35,460 nt of DNA from Acidimicrobiaceae bacterium (GCA_026706815.1 JAPOYA010000061.1:1-35460), one strand, 5' to 3'. Shown: positions 7,575 to 15,893, counted from the first letter of the stretch. The notes: a model not told the origin generated them from the sequence alone. Numbers and translations: made by a program.

Positions 7575-8828
7575 ATGAGCACACCCGGCGCCGAAGAAGT
7601 GCGTCTTGAACTCGAAGCCTGGCTCGATGAGAACTGGGACGAAGACCTGACGGTGCGCGAATGGTGGAAGCGCATAGCCCCCACCGGTTATGCGCATCCC
7701 ACGCTCGGCACACATGCCGGAGGCAAGGGCTGGGGCCGTGACCTGGCCGGAGCAGTCAACACGGTGATGGCCGAGAAAGGCGTAATGGGGCCGCCGATCG
7801 CGGGTTTGGGCTGGATGCTTGCTGCACCGACGATCGCTGAGCACGGCACGCCCGAACAGATTGAGCGCTTCATCCCGCCGATTCTCGACGGGTCGGTCGG
7901 TTGGTGCCAACTGTTCTCAGAACCCGGGGCGGGATCGGATCTGGCCGGTTTGGCCTGCAAGGCCCAGCGCGACGGCGACGAGTGGATCGTCAGCGGACAG
8001 AAGGTCTGGACTTCCGGTGGTCAGGCGTCCGATTGGGGGATGCTCATCGCCCGGACTGATCCCGACGCCCCCAAACACAAGGGGATCACCTGGTTCGCAT
8101 TGGAAATGGACCAGCCCGGAGTGACCGTTCGCCCGCTGAGGGAAATGACCGGTCGGGCGATGTTCAACGAAGTGTTCATCGATGAGGCGCGGGCTCTCGA
8201 CGCCAACATAATCGGCGGACTCAACAACGGTTGGGCAGTGGCGAACTCCACGCTCCGCTTCGAACGCGAGTCGTTGGGCTCATCGGGCCGCAGGCCCCGA
8301 ACGGCGACTCCCGGCGAGAGGGGCTACGCACTCGATCGCCGCGCCGCAGATTTTGCGACCCCTGCCACCAGTGAGGGGGGAGTGCCGTCCGTCGGGCTCG
8401 GCCTATGGCAGTCTCTGGCGGATCTGGCCCGTAAATCCGGCAAGAACGAAGATCCGAACTTGAGGCAGGAACTGGTGAGACTGTGGTCGTTGGTCGAGGT
8501 CAACCGTCTTGGTGCGCTTCGCGCCAAGGATCCCCGACAGCGAACAGGCGCCGAGCCCAATATCGGCAAGCTCCATGTCAGTGAGATGTTCAGATCCTTC
8601 CGTGAGGTCGGCCTGTCAGTCCTCGGCGCCGACGGCATGCTGAGCGGGGAGGACGACAACCTCAGCAGCGGCCTGTTCGGCGAACTCGCGATCTTCTCAC
8701 CCGGCCCGTCGATCTACGGTGGCACCGACCAGATCCAGCGCAACATCATCGGCGAGCGCGTCCTGGGCCTCCCACGAGAGCCGGGCCCCAACAAAGACAC
8801 CCCTTTCAGGGACCTGCCCAAGAACTGA
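7575..8828 (+). CDS. Acyl-CoA dehydrogenase family protein
   Basis: This 417-residue flavoprotein has the FAD/substrate segment LFSEPGAGSDLAGL, then VSGQKVWTSGGQ, and the C-terminal YGGTDQIQRNIIGERVLGLP. It should catalyse alpha,beta-dehydrogenation of an acyl-CoA with electrons passed to ETF. Gly replaces the YEGT glutamate that is the base in medium-chain enzymes; FadE-type enzymes often place the base elsewhere, and the Glu in RFERE is a candidate. I chose the ATG at 7575 over an upstream in-frame GTG (7539) because the N-terminus then matches the family and the GTG lies at the promoter. Substrate unknown. Confidence 0.88.
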   Translation: MSTPGAEEVRLELEAWLDENWDEDLTVREWWKRIAPTGYAHPTLGTHAGGKGWGRDLAGAVNTVMAEKGVMGPPIAGLGWMLAAPTIAEHGTPEQIERFIPPILDGSVGWCQLFSEPGAGSDLAGLACKAQRDGDEWIVSGQKVWTSGGQASDWGMLIARTDPDAPKHKGITWFALEMDQPGVTVRPLREMTGRAMFNEVFIDEARALDANIIGGLNNGWAVANSTLRFERESLGSSGRRPRTATPGERGYALDRRAADFATPATSEGGVPSVGLGLWQSLADLARKSGKNEDPNLRQELVRLWSLVEVNRLGALRAKDPRQRTGAEPNIGKLHVSEMFRSFREVGLSVLGADGMLSGEDDNLSSGLFGELAIFSPGPSIYGGTDQIQRNIIGERVLGLPREPGPNKDTPFRDLPKN

Positions 8829-8896
8829 GGCCGCAGTTGCTTTAGTCACTCGGCTGGCATATCCGACCGGCCGATTGTGGTTGTGGAGTCTTTGTT

Positions 8897-8930
8897 GAGG
8901 TGTTGAAGCTGAGGTGTTGAAGCTGAGGCT
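8897..8930 (+). repeat. 14-bp tandem repeat in the intergenic region
   Basis: GAGGTGTTGAAGCT occurs at 8897-8910 and again at 8911-8924, followed by a partial third copy (GAGGCT). It lies in the 224-bp gap between the acyl-CoA dehydrogenase and the AIM24-family gene, about 70 bp after the stop codon. Nothing else is recognisable in this gap. Confidence 0.85.
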
Positions 8931-9052
8931 CCGGGCAGCTCCAGCGGCTTCGGTGAGATTCTCTGCCAAATACCCGTCTGTGGGTGCTTCATGCGCGAGG
9001 ATGCTACGGGCGGACAACCCCGCCGACTTTTGGAGACCTCGGGAGACCTCAG

Positions 9053-9838
9053 ATGCAGAGCCACGAAATCGACTACCAGATCCACGGAGACGACCTCCAG
9101 TTCGTAGAGATCGAACTGGACCCCGGCGAGGTGGTGATCGCCGAGGCGGGGGCCATGATGTACATCGAACAGGGCATTTCCTTCGAGTCCAAGATGGGTG
9201 ACGGTTCGAGCCCCGATGAAGGCAAATGGTCCAAATTCAAGGCGGCCGCCAAGAGGGGAATCACTGGAGAATCGGTGTTCCTTACCCATTTCTCGAACAG
9301 CGCGCCGTCCGGTCGCCAGAAGGTGGCGATGGCCGCGCCGTATCCGGGCAAGGTGCTGCCGGTAGATCTCAGGGAGGTTGGAGGTCGGATCCTGGCCCAG
9401 AAGGACGCGTTCTTGTGTGCGGCTTCGGGAACCAGGCTCGACATCGCCTTCAACAAGAAGATCGGCACCGGCCTGTTCGGCGGTGAGGGGTTCATTCTCC
9501 AGGACATCTCGGGCGACGGCCTGGCTTTCCTGCATGCAGGGGGAACCATCGTGCGCAAACGCCTCCAAGGCGAGACACTGCGGGTCGACACCGGCTGCCT
9601 CGTCGCCTTCCAGCCTCAGATCCAGTATTCGATCGAGCGCGCCGGCAATCTCAAGTCGATGGTGTTCGGCGGTGAGGGGATGTTCTTGGCCACCCTCACG
9701 GGCGTGGGCGACGTCTGGCTCCAGTCGTTGCCGTTCAACCGTCTTGCCGACCGAGTTCTGGCCAACCTCCAACCCGGTGGCTCCGACGGCGAGGGCTCGG
9801 TGATCGGCGGCTTCTCCAACATCTTCGAGCGCAACTGA
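9053..9838 (+). CDS. AIM24 / TIGR00266 family protein
   Basis: The 261-residue beta-rich protein starts [14 protein letters not shown] and contains [43 protein letters not shown] and [10 protein letters not shown], the recurring strands of the AIM24 (DUF124, TIGR00266) family. The family is widespread in bacteria and yeast mitochondria; its bacterial function is unclear. The ATG at 9053 is preferred over an upstream in-frame start because the family begins here and GGGAG lies just upstream. It converges on selD with only 2 bp between the stop codons. Confidence 0.85.
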   Translation: MQSHEIDYQIHGDDLQFVEIELDPGEVVIAEAGAMMYIEQGISFESKMGDGSSPDEGKWSKFKAAAKRGITGESVFLTHFSNSAPSGRQKVAMAAPYPGKVLPVDLREVGGRILAQKDAFLCAASGTRLDIAFNKKIGTGLFGGEGFILQDISGDGLAFLHAGGTIVRKRLQGETLRVDTGCLVAFQPQIQYSIERAGNLKSMVFGGEGMFLATLTGVGDVWLQSLPFNRLADRVLANLQPGGSDGEGSVIGGFSNIFERN

Positions 9839-9840
9839 CC

Positions 9841-10884
9841 CTACCCGCCCCTCGAGTTGAGACGGATTCGGCCGGTGCCCTCGTGTACCGTGCCGATTGC
9901 CGCCGCGGTGTGGCCCGACGACAGCAAGGACGCCAACACGTCCTGAGCCGCTGCGCTGTCGACTCCGAAAACCAGGCCTCCTGAGGTTTGCGCGTCGGCG
10001 AGGAGGGTCACGTCCAATTCACTCACGTTCTCGCCGCGCTCGACCCGATCGCTGATCCAGCCCAGATTCCGGCCCGTGCCCGAGGGCACGACGCCCGACG
10101 ATGCCAGTTCCCGGGCGCCGTCGATGATCGGCACGTCGCCGACGATGATCTCGAGGTCGACGCCGGACTCCTGCGCGGCGCGCCCGCTGTGCCCGAGGAG
10201 TCCGAATCCTGTGACGTCAGTCGCGCCGGACGCGCCCGCAGCAACGGCGATCTCCGCGGCCGCGGCGTTGGTGGCAGTCATCGTCGCAACGGCCTCGGCG
10301 ATGCAGTCGGCGTCGGCGCGCCCCCATTTGAGGCTGGTCGTGATCACTCCGATCCCCAGAGGCTTGGTGAGGATCAACCTCTGGCCGGCGCGAAACCCGG
10401 AATTGGTCAGCATTCTGTCCGGATGGACCTCTCCGATCACCGCCATCCCGTACTTGGGCTCGGGGTCGTCGACGGTATGGCCGCCGGCAACCACGAACCC
10501 GCATTGCCTGGCGATGTCGTGTCCGCCGGCGAGCACTTCTTGAAGTTGTTCGCGGGGCAGTTCGCCGGTGTTCCAGCACACCAGGTTGAGAGCCAGCAGC
10601 GGGCGGCCGCCCATGGCATATATGTCTGAGACCGAGTTGGCCGCGGCCACCTGCCCCCAGTTGAACGGGTCGTCCACCACCGGGGTGATGAAGTCGGCGG
10701 TGACAACGAGGGCGCGGTCGTCGCTCAAGCGCCACACAGCAGCGTCGTCACCGCTCAGAGCCCCGACCAACAGGTCGGGACTCTCGGTGTCGGATAGACG
10801 GCGCACGACCTGCGCCAGTTCGCCCGGAGCGAGCTTGCAGCCTCAACCAGCGCCGTGACTGAACTCAGTGAGCCGTTTGGCCAT
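9841..10884 (-). CDS. selD: Selenide, water dikinase, selenoprotein form with in-frame UGA (Sec14)
   Basis: SelD makes monoselenophosphate from selenide and ATP. An ordinary open frame begins only at 10806, but the same frame extends upstream through one TGA (10845-10843) to an ATG at 10884, preceded by a strong AAAGGAGA ribosome site (10898-10891). The extension reads MAKRLTEFSHGAG-U-GCKLAPGEL, matching the SelD active site where E. coli has SHGAGCGCK. The TGA therefore sits exactly at the catalytic Cys/Sec position and the next Lys is kept. Downstream are the SelD metal and ATP motifs (GDDAAVW, VVTADFITPVVDDPF, ANSVSDIYAMGG, AGGHTVDDPEPKYG). Full length is 347 residues, normal for the family. 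No selA, selB or tRNA-Sec is in the window. Confidence 0.93.
10805..10845 (-). promoter_or_regulatory. Sec codon and candidate bacterial SECIS hairpin in selD
   Basis: The UGA (10845-10843) is followed after 7 nt by AGCUCGC-UCCGG-GCGAACU, in which AG/CU and UCGC/GCGA pair around one C-A mismatch, giving a 5-nt apical loop containing G residues. Distance and loop fit a bSECIS, but the stem is short and the fold was made by eye. Confidence 0.45.
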
Positions 10885-10907
10885 CTGCGGTCTCCTTTCT
10901 GGGCGGA

Positions 10908-10942
10908 CGCGTGCAGGGGTGCCGCGTGCAGGGGTTACCTTA
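10908..10942 (-). promoter_or_regulatory. selD promoter and direct repeat in its leader
   Basis: TAAGGT on the minus strand (10942-10937) is a -10 candidate giving a leader of about 46 nt. Across the predicted start region lies a 13-bp direct repeat, CGCGTGCAGGGGT on the plus strand, at 10908-10920 and 10923-10935 (15-bp period). It could be an operator controlling selD. Confidence 0.35.
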
Positions 10943-10965
10943 CGCCTCTTGCGCTTCTCAGGCCC

Positions 10966-10971
10966 TAGGGT
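10966..10971 (+). promoter_or_regulatory. Leaderless promoter -10 of the nitronate monooxygenase gene
   Basis: TAGGGT ends exactly 6 nt before the ATG at 10978, so transcription would begin at the A of the start codon. There is no ribosome site upstream. Confidence 0.55.
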
Positions 10972-10977
10972 GGCCGA

Positions 10978-12057
10978 ATGAATGTGGATGCGGAGATGTC
11001 GTCTGCTGTGGATCCTCGTCTCAAGACGAAGGCGACCGAGTTGTTCGGGGTCGATTACCCGATAGTGCAAACTGGAATGGGCTGGGTGGCGGGACCGTCG
11101 TTGGTGGCGGCCACCGCCGAAGCCGGCGGTTTGGGCATTCTGGCGGCGGCCACGATGACCCTTGAGGAAATGAGAGCCGCCATCGCCGAGGTGAAGTCGC
11201 GCACCGGCCGACCCTTCGGGGTGAACCTGCGCACGGATGCCGTCGATGTCGGCCAGAGGGTCGACCAGCTGATAGCCGCGAAGGTGAAGGTCGCCAGTTT
11301 CGCTCAGGTCCCCCGGCCGGACACGGTCAAGAAACTCAAGGACAACGGCCTGGTTGTGATGCCGACAGTCGGGGCTCGGCGCCACGCTGAGAAGGTGGCC
11401 GAGTGGGGTGTGGACGCCGTCTTGTGCCAGGGCGGCGAAGGCGGTGGCCACACCGGCACAGTGCCGACTTCGCTGCTCCTCCCGCAGGTGTTGGACGCGG
11501 TCGACATTCCGGTGATCGCCGCGGGCGGTTTCCACGATGGCCGGGGTCTGGCCGCGGCGCTGGCATGGGGCGCCGACGGCATCGCCATGGGCACGCGTTT
11601 CCTGCTCACCTCCGACAGTCGCGTGCCCGCCGGCGTGAAGGCTGTGTATCTCGACACCGCGGTGACAGGCACGGTCGTGTCGACTGCGATCGACGGCGCC
11701 CCTCAGAGAGTGATCCGCACAGAGGTGGTCGACGCGCTTGAACGCAGCGGGATGCTCAAACTGCCGCGCGCCGGACTCAATGCGCTGCGCTTTCGCAAGC
11801 TCACCGACACTTCGTTGCGAGGCCTGTTGCGAGAAGGCCTGGCGATGAGGAAGAACCAGGGCCTGACCTGGTCGCAGGTTGCCATGGCAGCCAACGCGGC
11901 GATGTTGACGCGGGCCACGATGGTCGAGGGGCGTCTCGAAGTGGGGATCCTCCCCACCGGGCAGTGCGTCGGAGTCGTCGACGATCTGCCGAGCTGTGAG
12001 GCATTGATCTCGCGGATCGTGTCCGAGGCACTGGAACGGTTCGACGCCTGTGCATGA
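10978..12057 (+). CDS. Nitronate monooxygenase / 2-nitropropane dioxygenase family protein
   Basis: This 359-residue FMN-dependent TIM barrel has the N-terminal PIVQTGMGWVAGP, the loop QGGEGGGHTGT carrying the presumed catalytic His near residue 157, IPVIAAGGFHDGRGLAAAL and GADGIAMGTRFL for phosphate and flavin binding. The family oxidises alkyl nitronates such as propionate-3-nitronate; many members have other or unknown substrates. The start is fixed by a leaderless promoter. It is divergent from selD, with separate promoters in the 93-bp gap, and converges on dusB. Confidence 0.85.
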   Translation: MNVDAEMSSAVDPRLKTKATELFGVDYPIVQTGMGWVAGPSLVAATAEAGGLGILAAATMTLEEMRAAIAEVKSRTGRPFGVNLRTDAVDVGQRVDQLIAAKVKVASFAQVPRPDTVKKLKDNGLVVMPTVGARRHAEKVAEWGVDAVLCQGGEGGGHTGTVPTSLLLPQVLDAVDIPVIAAGGFHDGRGLAAALAWGADGIAMGTRFLLTSDSRVPAGVKAVYLDTAVTGTVVSTAIDGAPQRVIRTEVVDALERSGMLKLPRAGLNALRFRKLTDTSLRGLLREGLAMRKNQGLTWSQVAMAANAAMLTRATMVEGRLEVGILPTGQCVGVVDDLPSCEALISRIVSEALERFDACA

Positions 12058-12086
12058 GCCGCGAATCTGTCCGGCGCCGGCTTCTG

Positions 12087-12118
12087 GCTGCTCAGCCCCC
12101 GCTGACGAGCTGAGCAGC
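12087..12118. terminator. Perfect 10-bp hairpin between convergent genes
   Basis: GCTGCTCAGC (12087-12096) is the exact reverse complement of GCTGAGCAGC (12109-12118), with a 12-nt loop. It spans the dusB stop codon and lies about 30 bp after the nitronate monooxygenase stop, so it could end both transcripts. No clear U-tract. Confidence 0.5.
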
Positions 12119-13264
12119 GCCCCGGGACAGCACAACCTCGTCGTCTCGATCGTCAAGCCAGCCCTGGGGCAGGTGTACGTTGCGCGCTGAGCCGTGGTGT
12201 CCCCGGACCATGCGCATTCCCCCCTTCGGGAAGGGCAGCGTGCGGTCCAGTCCTCCCAGAAGAGACCTCAACTCGTCGAGTGATCCCACTTTGTTGAGTT
12301 TGCGGCGGACCTCGTTGCCGATTGCGAATCCCTTCAGGTACCAACCGGTGTGTTTGCGGAAATCGCGGATTCCCGAATGTTCACCGAGCCAGTCGCAAAG
12401 GAGCTCGGCGTGGTCGGCCATGCCGTCGACGACCTTGCCGAGATCGGGGCGCTCAGGGAGCGGCCGGCCGTCGAACACGCGTGCGAGGTCTTCGAAGATC
12501 CAGGGTCGGCCAAGGCAGCCGCGGCCGATGACAACGCCATCCGCTCCGGTGGTGCGCATCATCCGGAGCGCGTCGCCGGCCTCCCAGATGTCGCCGTTGC
12601 CGAACACCGGGATCTCGGTCACGACCGTTTTGAGCTCAGCGATGCGCTCCCAGTCGGCCGCTCCGCTGTACAACTGGTTTGCGGTTCGAGCGTGAAGGGC
12701 TACCGCACGGCACCCCTCTTCCTGCGCGATGCGAGCCGTGTCGAAGAATGTGGTGGTCGAGTCGTCGATGCCGATCCGGAACTTCAGCGTCACCGGCACG
12801 TCTCCGGCAGCGGACACCGCGGCGCGGACGATGGAGCGGCAAAGCGAGCGTTTCCAGGGAAGGGCTGCGCCGCCACCGTGTCGTGTCACTTTTCTCATCG
12901 GGCAGCCGAAGTTGATGTCGATGTGCTCGACGCCCTGGTCGTCGACGAGGCGTCGGGTGGCCTCTGCGATCGAATCTGCGTCGGTTCCGTACAACTGAAT
13001 GCTGCGAGGCCACTCGCCAGGGGCAAACGAAGCCAGCTTGAGCGTCTTGGGGTTCTCTTCGACGATCGCTCGGGCGGTGATCATCTGGTTGACGTAGAGC
13101 CCTGCTCCGTAGTTTCGACAGAGTGTGCGGAACGGGGCGTTCGTCACGCCCGCCATCGGCGCGAGCACAACGGGTGGCCAGACTTTGAGACCGCCTATCA
13201 ATGCGGGCGCGAATTCACCGGCGGCGGCGGGAGGTTCCGGCGGTGGTGCAGATGGGTCGGTCAT
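12092..13264 (-). CDS. dusB: tRNA-dihydrouridine synthase (DusB-like)
   Basis: This 390-residue FMN enzyme has VVLAPMAGVTNAPFR (33-46), IDINFGCPMRKVTRHGGGAAL with the catalytic Cys at 121, LKFRIGIDD, VALHARTANQLYSG, and PVFGNGDIWEAGDAL with GADGVVIGRG for phosphate binding. It reduces uridines in tRNA with NADPH. The N-terminus has a Pro/Ala-rich extension of about 20 residues. Its ATG overlaps the maf stop by 4 nt, so the genes form a coupled pair. Its stop codon lies in a hairpin shared with the convergent gene. Confidence 0.92.
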   Translation of the reverse strand: MTDPSAPPPEPPAAAGEFAPALIGGLKVWPPVVLAPMAGVTNAPFRTLCRNYGAGLYVNQMITARAIVEENPKTLKLASFAPGEWPRSIQLYGTDADSIAEATRRLVDDQGVEHIDINFGCPMRKVTRHGGGAALPWKRSLCRSIVRAAVSAAGDVPVTLKFRIGIDDSTTTFFDTARIAQEEGCRAVALHARTANQLYSGAADWERIAELKTVVTEIPVFGNGDIWEAGDALRMMRTTGADGVVIGRGCLGRPWIFEDLARVFDGRPLPERPDLGKVVDGMADHAELLCDWLGEHSGIRDFRKHTGWYLKGFAIGNEVRRKLNKVGSLDELRSLLGGLDRTLPFPKGGMRMVRGHHGSARNVHLPQGWLDDRDDEVVLSRGAAQLVSGG

Positions 13265-13872
13265 AGTCGCGCGCGGCCAGTCGAGCGGAGTCTGAACGAG
13301 AGAAGGTCGACGCCTATCTGCGAGCAGAGGCGATCAAGCAGGGGAAGCGGCAGTCCGACCACGTTGCTCACTGATCCCTCGACATGGTCGGCGAATATCG
13401 AGCTGGCGCCCAACAGGGCGTAACTGCCCGCTTTGTCGGTGTATTCGCCGCTGTCGAGGAAAGAGTCGAGTCGGCGGGGAGTTGTCTCGCCGAAGGTGAC
13501 CTTGGTGGTTTCCATGCCGGAAATCTCGTGCCGTTCGCCGGCGGGCGAGGTTGCGATCACCGCGACCCCGGTCGCTACTTCGTGGGTGCGATTCGCGAGT
13601 CGTGAGAGGACCTCCACTGCGTGTGCTCGATCCTTGGGCTTGCCCAGTATCCCACCGTCGAAGACCACGACAGTGTCCGCGGCGATGACGGTTGTGCCCG
13701 CCGCGGCGAGCGCTTGCGCCTTCTGCCGGGCCAGCCGTTCCACATAGTGTGCAGGCGCTTCCTCGGACATGGGAGTCTCGTCGATGTCGGCAGGAGACAC
13801 GGAGAAGCTGAGATCGAGCCCTCGCAACAGTTCTCGACGCCGCGGTGAAGCCGAAGCCAGCACCAAACGCAT
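13261..13872 (-). CDS. maf: Maf family nucleoside triphosphate pyrophosphatase
   Basis: This 203-residue protein starts MRLVLASASPRRRELL, the Maf signature, with ADIDE, the VERLARQKA helix, VIAADTVVVFDG containing the catalytic Asp, the GKPKDRAHA loop and YTDKAGSYAL. Maf proteins hydrolyse dTTP/UTP or modified nucleotides to monophosphates and are linked to division arrest. I chose the ATG at 13872 because AGGAGG lies 9 nt upstream; an ATG three codons earlier abuts that site and is too close. It is coupled to dusB through ATGA. Confidence 0.92.
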   Translation of the reverse strand: MRLVLASASPRRRELLRGLDLSFSVSPADIDETPMSEEAPAHYVERLARQKAQALAAAGTTVIAADTVVVFDGGILGKPKDRAHAVEVLSRLANRTHEVATGVAVIATSPAGERHEISGMETTKVTFGETTPRRLDSFLDSGEYTDKAGSYALLGASSIFADHVEGSVSNVVGLPLPLLDRLCSQIGVDLLSFRLRSTGRARL

Positions 13873-14183
13873 TTTGTCCATCCTCCTGGAGGCCGAGTGA
13901 ACGCTCAACGTGCAGAGACTCTAACCGGCCGTTCCGCGGGCCCGTGGCCCGAGCGGCCCGTGAGCGCAGCGGACAAGAGCGGGGGGCCCGTGGCCCGAGC
14001 GGCCCGTGAGCGCAGCGGACAAGGGCGGGCAGGCAGCGTTCCGGTAGCCGATGACGCCAGACGCCCGCTTGTAGCGCCTACCCTTCGGAGATCGACAAGA
14101 CGCCAGACTCCGACCCGGACGCCAAGACAGCCACGGGCTCAAGATCCAAGAAGCCCCCCACATTTGCAGCCACCGCCGGGTTC
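13873..14183. other. 311-bp divergent intergenic region
   Basis: It holds the maf ribosome site, a 46-bp tandem repeat at 13938-14029, and about 150 bp of unassigned sequence. The frame of the following plus-strand gene is open back to a TGA near 14053, but I see no ATG, GTG or TTG there. No RNA gene is recognised. Confidence 0.6.
13938..14029. repeat. 46-bp tandem repeat, two copies
   Basis: Copy 1 spans 13938-13983 and copy 2 13984-14029. They differ at about one base (GACAAGAGCGG against GACAAGGGCGG). Each unit contains GGCCCGTGGCCCGAGCGG and GTGAGCGCAGCGG, strongly GC-rich with internal GGCCCG repeats. Confidence 0.9.
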
Positions 14184-15293
14184 ATGCGCGCGGGCGCCGC
14201 TCAGCGCTCCCTGCCCAGGGTTGCCGCCGGTGTCGTTTGGAGCTACGAAGAGTCCGATATCCGCGCTCACGAGTTCTTGGCCGCAGTGGCGGGGAACCGA
14301 GACGTCTACGAGTATGTCGAGGACCCAGTCGAACACGCACGGGTGAATTCCCTCATGCTGTTGTTCAACGAGGAAGTCACCGAAGCCTTCGAGACCTTCT
14401 TGGCGCGTATGCCGCAACCTCGCGTCGAAGCCTGGCGAGAACTGATCTCCGGCGGCGTCAGCTCGGAGGTGTTCGGCCCGCTGACGCTTCAAGAACGAGT
14501 CGACGAGCGTCAAATTGAGGCGTATCTCCAAGCGACTCGCAACCGCCGGATCATCTCGGTGCTGACAGCGGCTGCAGTCGCTGTGGCACTGGCGCTGGTC
14601 GGCGTCGTCGCTTGGAGCGAACTTGTTGCTGAAGACGATAGTCTCACCGGGAGCCTCGACTTCGGGGTGCTCGGCGAGGCCTCGAATGAAGCCGCGCTGG
14701 TCGGCGGTCCGCCGGTTGTTGAAACCTCGCTCATCGCCACCCTCTCTGAGACTGTGGCCGTGTTGGCCGGCGATGCCCCCCTCGCGCAGCGGGACATCGA
14801 CGCGCCGCCGGGCAGTTTCCCGTATCCAGCAGGGTCGGTCAGCGCCACCCTCTTCCAATACGCGGGGAGCGGACATGTGCTGTTCGTGGGCCCGAGTGGG
14901 TTCGTCGACAACAGTTGCTTGCGGGCCGCCGTCGTCACCGGTGATCTTCGGCCTCTGGACGTCGTTGCCACCGGACCCTGCGTTGAGCCGGTCGGCCGCA
15001 CAGCCACGGTCGGCTGCGTTGGACCGACGGCGGTGCTCGTCGATTTGAAGGTGCCGACCGGGGTTGTCGAACTGCCCGAGGGAGGGAGCGGATTCGCCGA
15101 CGCGGTGCGAGTGAAACTCGTCGGTCACGATGAGCGATTCGAGGCCCTGTTCATCGGCGCGGCCATCGAGGTGAGCGCCGGTGATGAGGTCGTGGTCCCT
15201 CGCTTCGGAGCGGCGCCCGGTGACGAACTGATCTTCGATTTCGGCGCCGGCCGGCTCGGCGTCTGCACGGTCACCGGAGACCTGCCCCGTTAG
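14184..15293 (+). CDS. Unknown single-pass membrane protein
   Basis: I do not recognise this 369-residue protein. Residues 1-115 look cytoplasmic, soluble and helical, with VYEYVEDPVEHARVNSLML and FETFLARMPQPRVEAW. A hydrophobic segment at about 122-145 (IISVLTAAAVAVALALVGVVAW) is the only clear membrane span. The remaining 220 residues would be extracytoplasmic and beta-rich, with three cysteines (about residues 252, 271 and 284) and two similar stretches around VVTGDLRP and TVTGDLPR. The topology resembles a membrane anchor with a sensor or binding domain. The ATG has no good ribosome site or -10 box, so the start is uncertain. A 399-residue antisense frame covers the same region and looks like a shadow. 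Confidence 0.6.
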   Translation: MRAGAAQRSLPRVAAGVVWSYEESDIRAHEFLAAVAGNRDVYEYVEDPVEHARVNSLMLLFNEEVTEAFETFLARMPQPRVEAWRELISGGVSSEVFGPLTLQERVDERQIEAYLQATRNRRIISVLTAAAVAVALALVGVVAWSELVAEDDSLTGSLDFGVLGEASNEAALVGGPPVVETSLIATLSETVAVLAGDAPLAQRDIDAPPGSFPYPAGSVSATLFQYAGSGHVLFVGPSGFVDNSCLRAAVVTGDLRPLDVVATGPCVEPVGRTATVGCVGPTAVLVDLKVPTGVVELPEGGSGFADAVRVKLVGHDERFEALFIGAAIEVSAGDEVVVPRFGAAPGDELIFDFGAGRLGVCTVTGDLPR

Positions 15294-15439
15294 CGCCTGT
15301 CGCGGCGCTCCGTCCTCCGCTCTTGTTCGCGTGCTCACGGGCTGCTTCGGCGCGGGGCTGGCTGCTTCGTCCGAGGGCCGGCCGCTCGGGCCGCGGCTTG
15401 GTCGCGACGCAGCCGATTCGGGATTGATCCGCTCGGCCT
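15294..15439. other. Intergenic region between convergent genes
   Basis: It contains a 10-bp direct repeat GGCTGCTTCG at 15340-15349 and 15360-15369, and CCGAG/CTCGG arms around a GGCC-GGCC core near 15371-15389 that could fold as a terminator hairpin. No gene seen. Confidence 0.4.
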
Positions 15440-15862
15440 CTAGGTCGCTGCACCCTCATGGCCGGCGGCTTCCAAGCCCTCAGCGATCCGCGTCCGCAGC
15501 CAGTCGAGGTCTTCGGGGTCCGGCGAGGCGTCGGCCAGCGCGAAATCCAGGTTGGCCATTGAATCGAGCGGCACCACATGGACGTGTGCATGCGGAACCT
15601 CGAACCCCGCGATCATCAAGCCGATCCGTGTCGGGCTGAGGAGCCGCATCTGCACGTTGCCGATGGCGTGCGCGACCTCGGTGAGGTGAGCGGCTTCGCC
15701 TGCCGAGAGGTCGGTCCATTGATCGACTTCTTTGCGGGGCACCACCAGGCAGTGACCGCGGGCAAGGGGCCTGACGTCGAGAAAGGCAGCACAAGCGCTG
15801 TCTGTGTATACGAACCTGGCAGGGATCTCGCCCTCGAGGATTCGAGTGAATATTGTGGGCAT
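15440..15862 (-). CDS. HIT family protein
   Basis: This 140-residue histidine-triad protein starts MPTIFTRILEGEIPARFVYTD and has RPLARGHCLVVPRKE and the active-site HAHVHVVP at residues 91-98. HIT proteins are nucleotide hydrolases or transferases, usually acting on AMP-linked substrates. The ATG at 15862 is chosen because TACGAT (15874-15869, minus strand) ends exactly 6 nt upstream, predicting a leaderless mRNA; an earlier in-frame TTG would lie before the transcript start. It is divergent from the phosphatidyltransferase gene and shares its -10 region. Confidence 0.88.
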   Translation of the reverse strand: MPTIFTRILEGEIPARFVYTDSACAAFLDVRPLARGHCLVVPRKEVDQWTDLSAGEAAHLTEVAHAIGNVQMRLLSPTRIGLMIAGFEVPHAHVHVVPLDSMANLDFALADASPDPEDLDWLRTRIAEGLEAAGHEGAAT

Positions 15863-15868
15863 GTCCAG

Positions 15869-15878
15869 ATCGTAGGCT
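15869..15878. promoter_or_regulatory. Shared bidirectional -10 element (HIT / phosphatidyltransferase)
   Basis: ATCGTAGGCT reads as TANNNT on both strands: TACGAT on minus (15874-15869) and TAGGCT on plus (15873-15878), sharing the central TA. The minus box gives a leaderless HIT mRNA (6-nt spacer). The plus box gives a start near 15885 and a 9-nt leader to the ATG at 15894. Confidence 0.5.
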
Positions 15879-15893
15879 GACAATGGAACAGAT

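Noticed and set aside
9841..10806. selD starting at the GTG at 10806
   Set aside because: It would remove the glycine-rich active site; the ATG at 10884 has a strong ribosome site and restores the family N-terminus through one TGA.
10843..12156. 437-residue minus-strand frame opposite the nitronate monooxygenase gene
   Set aside because: No recognisable motifs; Arg/His/Gly-rich composition typical of an antisense shadow in high-GC DNA.
12350..13423. 357-residue plus-strand frame opposite dusB
   Set aside because: Antisense to clear dusB motifs and without any family features.
14139..15338. 399-residue minus-strand frame opposite the membrane protein gene
   Set aside because: Composition is shadow-like (Arg, Asp, Gln, His-rich, no hydrophobic core), while the plus frame has a clear membrane helix.
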